From Hydractinia symbiolongicarpus (lineage: Eukaryota; Cnidaria; Hydrozoa; Anthoathecata; Hydractiniidae): DNA of 64,000 nucleotides. The notes beneath the pieces were generated by a model. It did not search any database and was not told where the DNA came from. It worked only from the letters and a program-made list of their open reading frames with translations. This document shows, piece after piece, positions 8,880 through 20,638 of the stretch. Made by a program: the position numbers and the translations under genes. Within the stretch, counting starts at the first letter, position 1. Each line of letters starts with the position of its first letter. The DNA is taken from NCBI RefSeq assembly GCF_029227915.1, contig NC_079881.1, positions 14,361,501 through 14,425,500 of the forward strand. The letters are read 5' to 3'.

Positions 8880-11800
8880 GCCATAAGAATAGTTGATCAG
8901 ACAAACTGCGTAAACGGGGCTGGAACTCTAAGGAGTAAAGGTGTCGCGCATGGTAGGACAGATGGCAGGTGTGAGCATCGTCAGACCGTTACCCAGCTAT
9001 CACATCACAAGGTAGATAACACTAGGTTGAGGATGGCTAGTGTAAATGTTGGTACTCTGAGAGGTAGAGCAGGTGAAGTAGTTGTGTTCAGGAAGTTAGG
9101 TGGAGAGGAGTTTCAGTGAGATTTGTGGAAGGTAGGAGGGCAAGGTATAAGCTTTTTTGGATTGGTAATAGTGATGGATATCGAGGAGTTGGCATATTCG
9201 TTGCAGAGAAGTGGGTAGAAAAAGTAATAGATGTTATGCGTGTTAATAGTCGTGTTATAGTGATAAAGTTTTTGATAGGTAATAGGATTGTCACTTTTCT
9301 GTCAGTTTATGCTCCACAGTGTGGACTCAGTGAGAAAGATAAAGATAAGTTTTATGATGAGTTAATAGCAGTCACATCAAAGTTTGGAGACACTGAACTT
9401 GTCGTGGTGGGCGGCGACTTTAATGGTCATGTTGGGAAGTCATCTGAAGGTTATAGAGGTGTGCATGGAGGTTATGGATTTGGGAGCAGAAATAAGGAAG
9501 GGGAAAGATTGCTTGAGTTTGGAATGGCAACGGACATGGTGGTTTGCAACACATCATTCAGTAAGAGACAGAGTAGGCTGATAACATATGAGTCAGGTGG
9601 TTGTAAGACACAGATAGATTACTTCCTGGTTAGAAAGTTAGACAAGAAAGTGGTGAAGAACGTGAAACTTATATCGGGGGAAGAGTGTGTTTCCCAGCAT
9701 AGGTTGCTGGTTTGTGATATTATCTTGAAGAGTGTTAAAGAAGCCAAGGGAAAGTACAGGCCCCGTCGAAAAGTCTGGAAGCTGAAGGAAGAGATTGTAG
9801 CAAGACAATTTAGTGCAAAAGTTCAGCGGTTAGCCTACAATAGTCAATGTTGTAGTGACAATGTTGAAAGTACTTGGACTACTTTGAAGAATTGTCAGAA
9901 GCTTCTGATGATACCTGTGGGTGGACGAAAGGACCAGCTAGACATAGACAGACCTGGTGGTGGAATAATGAGGTTGACCAGTGTATAAAAGAAAAGAGGA
10001 AACTTTGGAAAGAGTGAAAGTCAGGTGGTAGTAAAAATATTTACTTAGAAGCTAAGCGTCGCGCTCGTACAGCAGTGTATAAGGCAAAATCAGAAGCTGA
10101 GAGAAACAGATTTGCAGATGTGTTAAGAAGGGAAGACCAGCGCAATGAGGTATTCAAGATAGCAAAGCAAATGAAGAAGACTAATCAAGATATTGTAGGT
10201 GAGAAGTGTATACGTAATGATGAAGGTGTTTTTGCTAGCACAGAGGAGGAGAAAAGGGTAGCTTGGAAGAATCAATATCAGAGGTTGCCTAACACTGAGT
10301 TTGATTGGGACGAGGATAATTTGTCTGATGATGATGTTGTAGAAGGGCCAGCTATGCAGATCAAGACAGAATGGGTAGTGGAGACTATTAGGAAATTGAA
10401 GATTGGCAAGGCTGCAGGAGTATCGGGTATTGTTGCAGAGATGGTAAAAGCATCTGGATATATTGGAGTTGAGCTTATTACAAGTCTTGCTAACCAGATT
10501 ATAAAGGATGGTGCTATTCCGAGTGAGTGGCAGTCGAGTGTAATAGTGAATTGTTTCAAGGGCAAGGGTGATGCTTTAGAAAGGGGTAACTATAGAGGTT
10601 TGAAGTTAGTTGACCAAGTAATGAAAGTTATTGAAAGAGTGATTGATAAGTTACTTAGAGAAAGAATTGATATAGATAAGATGCAATTTGGTTTTGTTCC
10701 AGGGCGTGGCACTACAGATGCAATATTTTTACTCAGACAGCTTCAGGAAAAGTATTTAGGAAAGAGAAAGAATCTCTATTTTGCCTTTGTAGATTTAGAG
10801 AAAGCTTTTGATAGAGTGCCACGTAAAGTTATTTGTGGGCTATGAGAAAATTAGGTGTGGATGAGTGGCTAGTTACGATGGTACAGTCTATGTACAGCAA
10901 TGCTAGAAGTCGTGTCAGGATTAACGATTCACTTAGTGATGAATTTAGTGTAAATGTTGGTGTACATCAGGGTTCTGTACTTAGTCCTTTGTTGTTTATT
11001 CTAGTCTTAGAAGCGCTGTCGATGGAGTTCAGAACAGGTTGTCAATGGGAGTTACTGTATGCAGATGATTTGGTTCTCATAGCAGAGTCGATGGAAGAAT
11101 TAGTTGAAAAGTTTGAGAAGTGGAAGAAAGGTCTAAGTAAGTAGCATTGCAGCCAAGTGTGGCCTTGTGATTGGAAAGTGGCCTTGTGGAGTTTGCAGAA
11201 AAGGGGTTGGTAGTAACTCAATTTTTTGTCAGACTTGCAAGCATTGGGTACATAAGAAGTGCAGTAGTATTAGTGGAAGGTTAAGAGCTGACATACAGTT
11301 GTATGCAAGCGTTGCAAAGGTGAGATTATAAAGAATGAAGTATTTCCAGCTTTAATGATGTACAACAGTGGCTCGTTAGATATAGTTAAGAACTTCTGTT
11401 ACTTAGGTGATATGTTGGGCAGTGAAGAGGGTGTTGGAAGAAGTGTTACTTGCAGGATAGGTTCTGCTTGGAAAAAGTTCAGAGAGTTACTTTCTTTGTT
11501 GACTAGCAGAGTCCTGTCAATTGAGGTAAAAGGTAGGTTGTATGAGGCCTGTGTAAGAAGTGTTATGTTGTACGGTAGTGAGACATGGGCAGTGAAGCAG
11601 GAAGATCTTGACCGTTTAGAAAGGAATGATATGAGAATGGTTAGGTGGATGTGTAAGCCAGTCTGAGAGACAGAAAGAGTTCAGATGAGCTAAGAAGCAG
11701 GCTAAGTCTCCGTAGAATTAAAGATGTTATCCAGATAAGAAGATTGAATTGGCTGGGGCACTTGGAAAGAATGGAGGAGGATAATTGGGTAAGAAATGCC

Positions 11801-11977
11801 CAGAGGCAGACCGAGAAAGACTTGGCAGGAGGTTATAAGGACAGACAGAGGAAGTTGAGTTTAGATCTAACACAGTCTAGATCAGATTGGAAGAGGGTCA
11901 TTAATTTACCCCGTCCAACCCATGCTAGCATGGAAAACGGACGTTAAGCCGAGAATGATGATGATGATGATGATTTG
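8880..11977 (+). mobile_element. RTE-like non-LTR retrotransposon (CFDP2-type), inactive
   Basis: The order is leader, apurinic-type endonuclease, reverse transcriptase, a PHD-like zinc finger and a C-terminal domain. It ends in a short (GAT)n tail at about 11955-11977 instead of poly(A), as usual for RTE-type LINEs. The endonuclease resembles the repeats commonly annotated as craniofacial development protein 2. The exact clade cannot be fixed without a tree. Confidence 0.85.
9033..11947 (+). pseudogene. Endonuclease-reverse transcriptase polyprotein of RTE-like LINE
   Basis: ATG 9033 opens MASVNVGTLRGRAGEVV. A deletion and frame change near 9115 then removes the usual short stretch before RFVEGRRARYKLFW. 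Endonuclease signatures follow: VVVGGDFNGHVG (about 9400), TQIDYFLV (about 9610) and SQHRLLVCD (about 9695). Near 9955 the frame slips, and at 10014-10016 a TGA replaces a Trp codon. The RT region spans 10380-11130 with GKAAGVSGI, GNYRGLKL, QFGFVPGRGTTDA, VDLEKAFDRVPR, HQGSVLSPLLF and the catalytic YADD at 11058-11069. A frame change lies near 10840. A Cys/His cluster follows at 11185-11285, then a C-terminal region (LYEACVRSVMLYGSETWAVK) to 11665 and RRLNWLGHLERM near 11745. Several lesions rule out activity. Confidence 0.9.
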
Positions 11978-13508
11978 TAACACCCTAATATTGTGGGCTA
12001 CAATAAATCTGACAATTACTACAAGTTATTGGTTTTTTCATCAGTTTAAAACAAAGTTCCTGCTTAAAAAACAGCTGTAACCCTCAAAATTAAAAAAACA
12101 ACTTAATTAAAAAGTTCGAATACTACATCTATTAGATTTTTAATACCAGACAGTAATGCATCTTTTTTAACTTTTTGATATTTTTTAATGTTGAAAAACA
12201 TTCTGATTGGAAAAAGATTGTTGTACTTCATTGCTTGAAATAACAGCCAATCAATGGCACTTGTTGGATTACAAAAATGAATGTTATATAAATTGACTGG
12301 CAACTAATTGTGCCTTACACAAACGAAAAGATGCTTCCAACATTTAAGCAACCAAAAAAAAAAAAAAAAAAATTCAAAAATGTTGATATTATCAAGCAAA
12401 CTTATGGCAAATTAAACCTAGTACCTAAATATTTTACATCTTTTTTAATGAACTATTTACATTGTGTTATTGTGAAAATGTGTGTTTGTGTTTTCCAATG
12501 ATTTCCATAACTCTAATAACATTTTTCTACGCCGGTATTATTATGACTAGTAACCCCAGGTTATATACCTTAGGGCATTAATTTTTACAGTAGATTATTG
12601 GGGTATTGTAACAAAGGTTAGACTTTCTGGGTTGCAATATTTTTCTTGCCGTTGGAAAGTACATTTTTCCAATATGTTCTATGAGCATTGGAAGCCAAAA
12701 ATCGAAATAGAAGCCACTGAAAGCCAAAAATAGAAATGTTTTGACTGTTTAAAAAAACCCTGAAGTATCGCATATATAGAATAACACCAAAAACCAGATT
12801 TGCATCTCCCTATTTATCTATTTAGTTCTTGATGAATGGCACATTCAACTACATAGAATTAAAATCGATATTTCTTCTTGTTGCCTTGGCAGTTTTTTTC
12901 TCATTCAGTTTGGTTTGTTTTGATGCAATACATGGAGAGGTATGTAGTATTACTTCAAATTTTGTATTGATTTAGCGTAAGTACTTTAGTTTAAACGCAG
13001 GGGAAATAGGGGAAACTATGAAGAAACTGGGGGAAATAGCTTTAAAAACAGAGTAAAACAGACTGGAAACTAGGGAAAACGATCACGAAACTTGGAAGTC
13101 GAGTGGAAATGATAGGAAAACAAGGCAACAACTGGGTCACAAGGAAAATTCGGGGACCGTAATATATATGTAATTGTTATCATGAAGTCGTAAAACTTGA
13201 AAGTAGTATAGCTACGTCGTTAAACTTAATTTACATTGATGCTAATACGTTGCATTCATTTAAAGTGTTGTTAAAGAATTTTATTTCCTTGGTCCGCACT
13301 ATACTTTTAAAAGTGTAGTGTAAAAGCCTAAAAGCTATTGTTATTTTTGTTATTTACCTACTTTTTTAAAGTATGCTTATTGTTACAGTATATAAGGTAT
13401 GATAGATACATGTCAAGTAAAACATTGCTTAGAACAATTTCGTGATCTACCATCGTATAAACAGTTGCCCCGGTGAATACATCGGCAATTCCATTAGCTG
13501 TCAGAGAT
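11978..13508. other. Non-coding, AT-rich; purine-rich GGGGAAA cluster
   Basis: No gene recognised. A poly(A) run of about 18 bases lies at 12354-12371. From 12995 to 13150 there is an imperfect run of GGGGAAATAGG/GGAAACTAGG-like units. Short minus-strand open frames (for example 12103-12303) have low-complexity composition and look fortuitous. Confidence 0.4.
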
Positions 13509-13877
13509 CTAAATCATGACTGACCTTTTTAATAGCAAGTCAGGGCACAAGCCAGTTATTTCTGGGGAATTGACAAAACTCGATGCGATCTTTCTTGAAA
13601 TGCCACATGGAAGGTCCTGGAAATTCTGGATATTCCCATTTTTGTTCAATAATGCAAGATTTTGGTATGTCATATCTGTCAACCACAGGTCAGGAACTAA
13701 GTCGAAAGTTGTATTTACATTCAGTATCGACTTCCTGTAAACACAAAACCGTACAATGTCTTTTAACATATAATCTTTACAGTTCAAAGTGGTATATCGG
13801 TCAATTGTAAGTCGAACTGACTTGGTGATTTCCTTTCTGACGCAGGATATGAGCTTCTCTGCCTCATTACATTCCAC
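13509..13877 (-). pseudogene. Fragment of a cnidarian repeat-family protein, possibly transposase-derived
   Basis: The minus strand reads MECNEAEKLISCVRKEI, then LTIDRYTTLNCKDYML, SILNVNTTFDLVPDLWLTD and QNLALLNKNG. In the next frame it continues EYPEFPGPSMWHFKKD before a stop. I recall PEFPGPSMWHF with the preceding NVNTTFD and LWLTDTSY blocks as a repeated protein family in cnidarian genomes. Its later part carries a DDE-like layout, but that part is missing here. The break is a one-base slip near 13625. Upstream coding is not visible. Treat the transposase label as provisional. Confidence 0.5.
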
Positions 13878-14740
13878 AGGCTTTTCAGATTGTTAACAGA
13901 TTCGAGATTAACTATTCTGCTTGAACTGATTTAATTCATATTGTTCGCTATGTACACTTCTTCCGGTGATATTCTGTTTCCCAAATTTTCAGATATACGG
14001 TCTTCAATACATCTGGATCTTTTTGGTAATTATCACCTGAGAATATGTGAGTAGAAATTAAAATAAATGCGTATTGAAAAAATAAATAAAATTTTTATTT
14101 TTAAAGCGCGAATTACACCTGATACTCAAACAGCGTGGTTTAACGTACTTTATACGCATTGCAACTCTACGTCGTTTGATTATAATGCGCTCGCTAAGTG
14201 ATGTTAAGGAGTGTTTAAAAAAAGATTTATCATTGGTGTCAAGTGAAGATATCTAGAGTGTACCTGTAAAAGGATTTTTTGCGTTGCCATGTCTACCCAT
14301 GGAAAAGTTCTCTTTACTCTCTCCATTTTCCCATGGTAGTTCGTCAGTTGCACGTTGCACTTCAGCAATCAATTGACAGAAGTCTTTATTGAGTTTATTA
14401 TAGCGGTAGTGTCTTTTTACATGAAAAACATCTCCTGAATTCACATTGACCTTCTAATGAGCATTTATATACCACTTGTTTTCTCTGTATCCTAGTAAAA
14501 AAACTTGGCATCCATTACTATCATAATAATAACTTTTCTTCGAGTTACCTTTCTTCGAATATGCTCCATTTCCATCTGCTTTTGCAGATGCAATATGTAT
14601 ATGTTCTTACGATTCATTATACATATAAAATTATTTTTTCTAATTTGTTCCACATCTGGCTTTTCACATTGTGCAAAATCTTCTGGACTATTCACAAGGA
14701 CGTTAATGATAAATTCAGTTTTTTCAAAATCATTCTCCCC
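13878..14740. other. Mostly non-coding; possible small minus-strand coding remnant
   Basis: A minus-strand frame at 14253-14444 (MNSGDVFHVKRHYRYNKLNKD) has protein-like composition but no recognised family. It begins just after the PEFPGPSM fragment region and could be another piece of the same decayed element. Nothing else is seen. Confidence 0.3.
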
Positions 14741-14807
14741 AGTTCTATGAATAAATATAAAATTGTAGTGACTTACTCACTACATTTTCACATTTATTCA
14801 TAGAACT
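14741..14807. repeat. Long hairpin (about 31-nt arms)
   Basis: AGTTCTATGAATAAATATAA is matched by its inverse ending TTTATTCATAGAACT. TGTAGTGA and TCACTACA form the inner part and a 5-nt loop sits at about 14772-14776, with a few mismatches. It may be a solo end of a fold-back MITE. Confidence 0.7.
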
Positions 14808-15072
14808 AAGTTAACATTTAAACTATAACATCTATGCAGAGGAAATATGTATAATTTTGTTGGAACAGTACTGCTGCCTGTATAATATAATTGCATTTAT
14901 TTTCGAACCAAATACATCCAGTGTAAAAATTTTCGGATGTTAATATTTTTTTTCTTTTTGTCTGACAAACATTTTGCTCTCAATGTGCATAATTATTATT
15001 ATTTACCTTCACTACCAAACACGCTTTTATTAAATAGCGTCAACGTCAACAAAATAAATTTATCGTCAACTA

Positions 15073-15123
15073 AAAAAAGCTCCCTTACAAAGTTAAATTC
15101 ACTCAACTTTGCAAGGGAGCTTT
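15073..15123. repeat. Hairpin with 19-bp arms
   Basis: AAAGCTCCCTTACAAAGTT pairs with AACTTTGCAAGGGAGCTTT across a 10-nt loop, with one mismatch. Flanking sequence carries GTCAACGTCAAC and, from 15480, repeated GACCGTCAATAA/GGCAACATTTAAAA units. The hairpin may belong to the same uncharacterised repeat. Confidence 0.75.
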
Positions 15124-15895
15124 ATTCTATCGCCGGATCCAAATATCTCTTAATCAGCGCGTTTCTATATTTGATTATAAATACCTTAGATAATAAGTCC
15201 AAATAAAATAACCGAATTTTGTATAAGGAAATAAACTTTATAATAGTTAAAAAATTTAAATATGAAGACTTTAGAAAATGGTCCAATTATAATAACTTCG
15301 TATGAGCAACTTCTGATACAAACTTCTTTGAAACGATACGAGCTACATACAAATTTCTTTGAAATAATACGAACTTTATAATTTTGATAATTCGAAAAAG
15401 TTGTATCAAAAATAAAATGATACGAAAGAATTAACCAATACAAAGTTTCAGTGCACTTGACTAAAATTTAGAATTTAAATTGACTGGCAACATTTAAAAT
15501 TGGCAGACAAGATATTTAATTAATCGTTAATTTTTCTGATTGGCCGTCAATAATTTTTATTAACAGTTAATTCGTCTTAGATATTTATAAAATATCTGTA
15601 ATGACCGACAATTAAAATTATTAACCGTCAACTAACTTTATTAACGGCCAATCTTTTAAACTGACGGACAATTAAATTTGTTATCAGTTAACAAGAAAAG
15701 TTAACAGGCAACAAAAAACATTGACCGTTAATAAAAATGATTTACCGTTAACGTGAAAACGTTGATGGTGGCACAATTTAGTAAAAGTGGGTTTAGTATA
15801 ATGCTTGTTGTTTTTAAAAATGGGTACTTTAGTAGCTATTGCAGATGATGATGATTTACTGGAAGATATAAAAGAAAAACTTTGCTTGAATGTGC
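15124..15895. other. Non-coding; interspersed (G)ACCGTTAATAAAA-type short repeats
   Basis: From 15475 to 15765 short units such as GACCGTCAACTAAC, GACGGACAATTAAA, TTAACAGGCAACAAAA and TTGACCGTTAATAAAA alternate on both strands at 25-35 bp spacing. This low-order repeat may be the end of a transposable element. The long minus-strand open frame over 15684-15962 overlaps it and is partly low complexity. Confidence 0.4.
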
Positions 15896-16885
15896 TTAAG
15901 AATGAGAGAACAGAAAAGTTAGGAATGGCAGTATCTGATTTCCCATTTTTATTACTCTCCAATTAAATTTTGTTGATACAGCTGTTGATACATTATTATC
16001 GAAAGTTGTTTCATAATCAATGTTTTCTATTTGCATACCAGGAACACTAAATTGATATTAGACATTGGAATATATATGAGAAACTTTCAAACTTACACTG
16101 ATTTCCTGCAAATGTAAAAATTAAACCCTTGTGCCTAGAAGATTTATCACTTATTCCAGTTCCAGCAATTATTGAAACTTCATCTGGTGTGCTGAAATGC
16201 AAATCAACAATTTTTCTGTCAAATGAACATATATTGAAAAATGGAATAAATTTTTGTTCTTTGAATGTTTACCTGAACAAAGCATTTTCTACATCCTCAT
16301 CAGACTGAAAATCAATTTGATGTTAAATTAAATGGTGTGAAACATAATACAGTTTAAAATTCTACTAAAATAAACTATATCGAATTTTTCATGAGCTCTC
16401 TAAAATATCAAAATTCTTAAGGTGCATTTTTTTCATCCCAGAATTAATTATTGCATACTTGGTCATTTAAATCTGATGGGTCATAAGGCTCAGGACAATC
16501 TGCATTAATGAATAGTTGCTCCTTTTGGACTACTGGGTACCTCCCTACATCGAATGGTGTTACAATTAACTCAGGTGATGTCACATTCTTTTCTGCTGCT
16601 GCTCTCTTGAAAATAATAAAAACACCTATATATACAGAGATGTAGTACTCGAGGGCTAAAATATGCTGATATCAGCAGCAAAAATCTGAAAATCATAAGG
16701 CAGAACCACTCGACATTGTCCATCATATTGGCCAGCGCTGAAACTTGTGAAAGAGACGCCGTTGGAACTAAGGAAATCTTGAGTAATTTTTTTTCATTGG
16801 ATTTACAAGAATTTGAGGTACCTCACAATGAGAAGTAAAGAACAGAAATGCCATTCTGATGTCTGATGATGAAAGATGGTTGCAT
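15896..16885 (-). pseudogene. Unrecognised spliced gene, at least three exons, probably degraded
   Basis: Protein-like exons with good splice sites lie on the minus strand. The exon starting at 16885 follows tattatccag and reads CNHLSSSDIRMAFLFF, then VPQILVNPMKK. After one slip in an A-run it continues DFLSSNGVSFTSFSAGQYD and CRVVLPYDFQIFAADISIF, then TAG. Exon 16605-16459 reads TSPELIVTPFDVGRYPVVQ and INADCPEPYDPSDLNDQ. Exon 16304-16273 (SDEDVENALF) and exon 16191-16097 (TPDEVSIIAGTGISDKSS) are bounded by TTTCAG and GTAAAC/GTAAGT. A candidate next exon starting at 16046 (PGMQIENIDYETTFDNN) is out of phase by one base, and it ends at TAA 15898. I do not recognise the family. The composition suggests a soluble protein. 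Confidence 0.5.
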
Positions 16886-18397
16886 CTGGATAATATTTAC
16901 TTTGTGATTTTAAGCTACCTAGCTAGTACCATGCCAGCACTCCAGGGGCACATTTGTTATTAAACAATGACGTGATAAAGTACAAGACCTAAATATATTA
17001 TTTTTATGTAGCTACACAAAAGATTTTTCAAGGCATTCTGTCATTTTAAATAAAGATAGCTAGCTAGGTATTTGGACCTTCCATAACAGTAAACAGTCAA
17101 GAAATATAGCTAGTTAGGTATGTAAAGCATTGCATGCTGGTTAAATATGTTGTCGCAACAAACAGAAACCTGTATTTCAAAATAAATTTCTGCAAATGTT
17201 CAGGTTACTTTTATCGAACAGGAACCTATTTTTCATAAATAAGCTATTTTTCATAAATAATTTTTTGTAGATTTTTAGGTTTCTTTTATGAAATAACAAA
17301 ATTTGGGAAAGTAGTAATAGCCAGAAGTAATATTCGCTTGGAGCGGGAAGACCTAAAGTCTCTGTCCAGGTTAGGACTTAGTAAAGGTTAAACTGTGTCC
17401 GATGGAGGAGACTAAGTGTAATGTGTTACAAATCCAGTGGAGCGCTTATTGCATTAAAGATACAGTATATTTTTCATAAACCAACATTCACAGGACTTAT
17501 AATGAAGCGTACTGGTACTTCTGCAAAGCAAATACAGTTGTTTAGCATTTTTCATTTTGCATAATAAGTTCCTGTGGATATTCAAAAATTAATTGTGAGT
17601 GGCATTAGGCTAAGCGATTAGTGCAAGTAAACGTGTTGCAGATCCAGGTGGACAAAAAAATAACTTTCTAACCACTTTGTATTTATACAGCATAAAATTT
17701 AGATTATGCATTTAGCACTGTGCTTTAGAGGCACATTCCCACTTTCTCTGAGCTGGATTATTTGGTCCTAAACCTGGGACACATTTTATCTGTTTGAATT
17801 ATTTTTTAATCTTGAGAATCACTTTGAATGTTTTCTGTACACACGGCTTGTCACAATTGATATGCTGTCAAAAACAGTTTATCGACGTCTCCAAAAATGG
17901 CTAATTTCAGAAACTCACAAACTATGATAGTAGTACTAAGTTTCAAGTCATTATTTCAATTTTTACTGAAGTAATAGGACTTTTACTTAGTATAGCTTTT
18001 CACACCGCTAACACCAAAATGGCTGCAGGGACTAATCGGTTTGAAATTAATTTATGTTTTAACAACCTTTTTTTCTGATGTGTTTTTATTTTTCTTCAAA
18101 AGTTGTTGCATAGCTTATGTATATGACATTAGGATAAGGATGAAAAAGTTACTGTGGGACCATGGTTTTAAACCTTAAAAATTTCCAGCGAGAAATTTGA
18201 AAACTAATAGACGGCTTGCGTTGTGACATCATTTGTTTACATTTTCACGGACCTTGTGGAAGCTGGCAGGATAAAAAACAGCAAACGCCAGTGCATGTGT
18301 AGGCCACCAAATTCACATCTCCCAAGGTTTACAAAAAAATACGTTCGCCGAAATTAACCGGCCTGTTTGTCGTTGCTGCAGAAATAACTAGGACGCC
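16886..18397. other. Non-coding as far as can be seen
   Basis: No exon with convincing protein character was found on either strand. TAGCTAGCTAG-like strings and an imperfect repeat of AGGTTACTTTTATCGAACAGGAACCTA (17210-17290) are present. The last 150 bases upstream of 18398 would hold the promoter of the next gene, but no specific element stands out. Confidence 0.3.
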
Positions 18398-19734
18398 ATG
18401 TGGTCCGATTCAAGTTATTTTCTTTCGCTTGATAAGATTGAGAAAACTTCGTATATTAAAAAGCTCACACTAGTCAATGATGAGGTATTGCCAGATCCTT
18501 ATATCTTAAAAAAAGACTGGCAAAACGATCCAAAGTTTTCACCAGATATAACATTATCCATATGTACTTAGTGAAAGGTCCTAGTATTGGTATCACTCAC
18601 GAGTCGATGAAGCCTTTTAAATCATTGGATTCATACAACTTTTTTTTATGTGGTCATGTACAAGACGTCTATTATCATAACATTGATGCAAAAAGCGAAT
18701 TTTGTTACATCAAAACAGAGGTTTGTTTGCCTTTGCTATATTGTTAGCTTTTTATTTTTTGTGACTGCTCCCCTTATTGCTCTATTTTTATTTTAAAGGT
18801 TTTACCAAGTCAAAGTCAAGGCCAAAAACAAAAACTATATGAGGTATGGGTTGCATTACATCAGAAGGGTGACTGGGTCCTTACTGCAAACTGCACATGC
18901 ATGGCCGGGTAAGCAGGTTATAAACATTGTGTATAAAACTTATTAGGCAACCTAGCTCTAATACACTACATTTTGTTTAGACTTGGCTCGGCATGTAGCC
19001 ATGTTGGGGCTCTATTATTTAAGCTCCAAGCCGGTGGATTATTAGGAATAAACAAAATTGCATGTACAAGTAAACTTTGCGCTTGGAAACGCTCTAGACG
19101 ATTCGCAGAACCAGCTCTGACTGGAGATAGACTTCAGCAGACCAAAGCAGAAGCAAACAGTACCCAAAGAAAAAAAGTTATGTCGGATAGAATGAAGAAG
19201 CCTTTTTCTTTCAGGGATCCCACACATATAAATAATGAGTTTCATAAACAAAAATTAAAAGAACTTTACAGTAAATCCAGATGCAATTCTTACTAGCCTA
19301 TACGACAATGATCCAGAAGATTTTACAGTTACCAATAGTGAAACTGAAACTGCTGACGAAACCGAATTAAATAGCATCCTGAACCTTTGACAAGCCTTTT
19401 TAAGCCACAATTAATTAATAATAATCCTGAAGAAATTCAATCAGAGTGCAGAGATCTTTATTACGAATACAAAAATGGCTACTGTTACAGTCAGTACAAA
19501 AAGTTAACGAAAGTTACAAGAGAACAGCGCTTGTCAACAGCATGGCAAATTCATAGAGCATGTAGAATCACAGCATCTGTCTCAAAAAGAGCATATTGTT
19601 TAAACCTAAATAATGAAAATTCTAAAAAAAAAATTACAATCATGCAATATTCTACAAATATAACCGTAAGAGCACAACAATACGGTATTGACATGAAAGC
19701 AACTGCTAGAACTCTTTTCCACCCTCAATTTTGA
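18398..19734 (+). pseudogene. SWIM zinc-finger/YqaJ-type transposon protein with introns, broken and truncated
   Basis: ATG 18398 opens MWSDSSYFLSLDKIEKTSY. A slip near 18560 is needed to continue VKGPSIGITHESMKPF. Two introns are clear: GTTTGT...TTTAAAG (18721-18798) and GTAAGC...TTTAG ending at about 18980. Exon 2 ends in NCTCMAG and exon 3 begins LGSACSHVGALLFKL, so the SWIM motif CxC...CxH is assembled by splicing across the second intron. After a slip near 19275 the sequence continues to a YqaJ-like entry (WQIHRACRITASVSKRAYCL, about 19540-19600). It stops at TGA 19735, before the catalytic Asp, Glu and Lys. No partner transposase is adjacent. It belongs to the same family as the genes at 46640 and 52163. 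Confidence 0.72.
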
Positions 19735-20638
19735 TTTTGACTTGAAGCTATGGCAACCATCATGTTTTATTATTGTTTTTGGGTGAATTAGATAATATTT
19801 TTGTATACCTTGCAGTTGTCATTTTTGTCTTTGAAAGATCATATTATCTAGAAACAGAGGCTGCTGTTATTAACATATGTATGTTGCTCTGAGCGGAGTC
19901 CCAAACTAACACTTACTGCTCTTTGTATTGATTGACTTTGGACTTTGTGAGCAGCACAATCCCACAATCCAAGCTAATGTAATAGGAAATTTCATTTTTC
20001 TAACTATGGGGTATTGCGATCTGGGATATACTTTAATTTTTTGCACTTGTCCCATTTTTTATGTTTTTAAAAAAGGCCAAAAAATTAAAAATGTGCATAA
20101 AATTGACTTACTTGGTTATTTTAGCCTAAAATTTTTATCACAGGTAGAAAATAGCCCATTTAAACTGGTGTAGCTAGTGTTTAAAAATTGCGATAGAGGT
20201 GCTATATTTTGACTTACCACAGAAAATAACTAGGTATGGTTAAAGTAAGTCAAAAATATTCAAATTAAGTTATTCTTTAAATTATTGCTGGGAACCTAAA
20301 CCTAAAACATAGTTCAAGCTTCTGGAAAACGAAGTAATATAAAAAAGTGCCTTCATTTTGACTTACTATTGGTCAGTTTCTATGAACCACTAAGCCTAAA
20401 ATTCTATTATAAAAAAATAGTAGATATATCTGTTGTCAAATAATTTCTAGCAATGCAATTTTAACACTTAACATAAATTCTATTATCAAAACATTACTGT
20501 GTGATAGTCTACTTGGTTAAACAAAATTGAGTAGATCTATTTCAAAGTTAACATGTAGTATGATATATGAAATGGTAAGTCATATATCATAACTTATCAT
20601 ATACTTATCATAATAAAATTAAGACTTCGTTTTTTATA
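19735..20638. other. Non-coding; GACTTAC/TAAGTCAAAA motif cluster, left of Helitron array
   Basis: No gene seen. From about 20105 the motif TTGACTTAC (or TAAGTCAAAA inverted) recurs at irregular spacing. The same motif cluster resumes after the Helitron array (29020-29465), so the array may sit inside one older repeat element. Confidence 0.45.

Noticed and set aside
8609-8884. 91-codon minus-strand ORF
   Set aside because: It overlaps conserved untranslated LINE-type sequence on the other strand and resembles no protein family.
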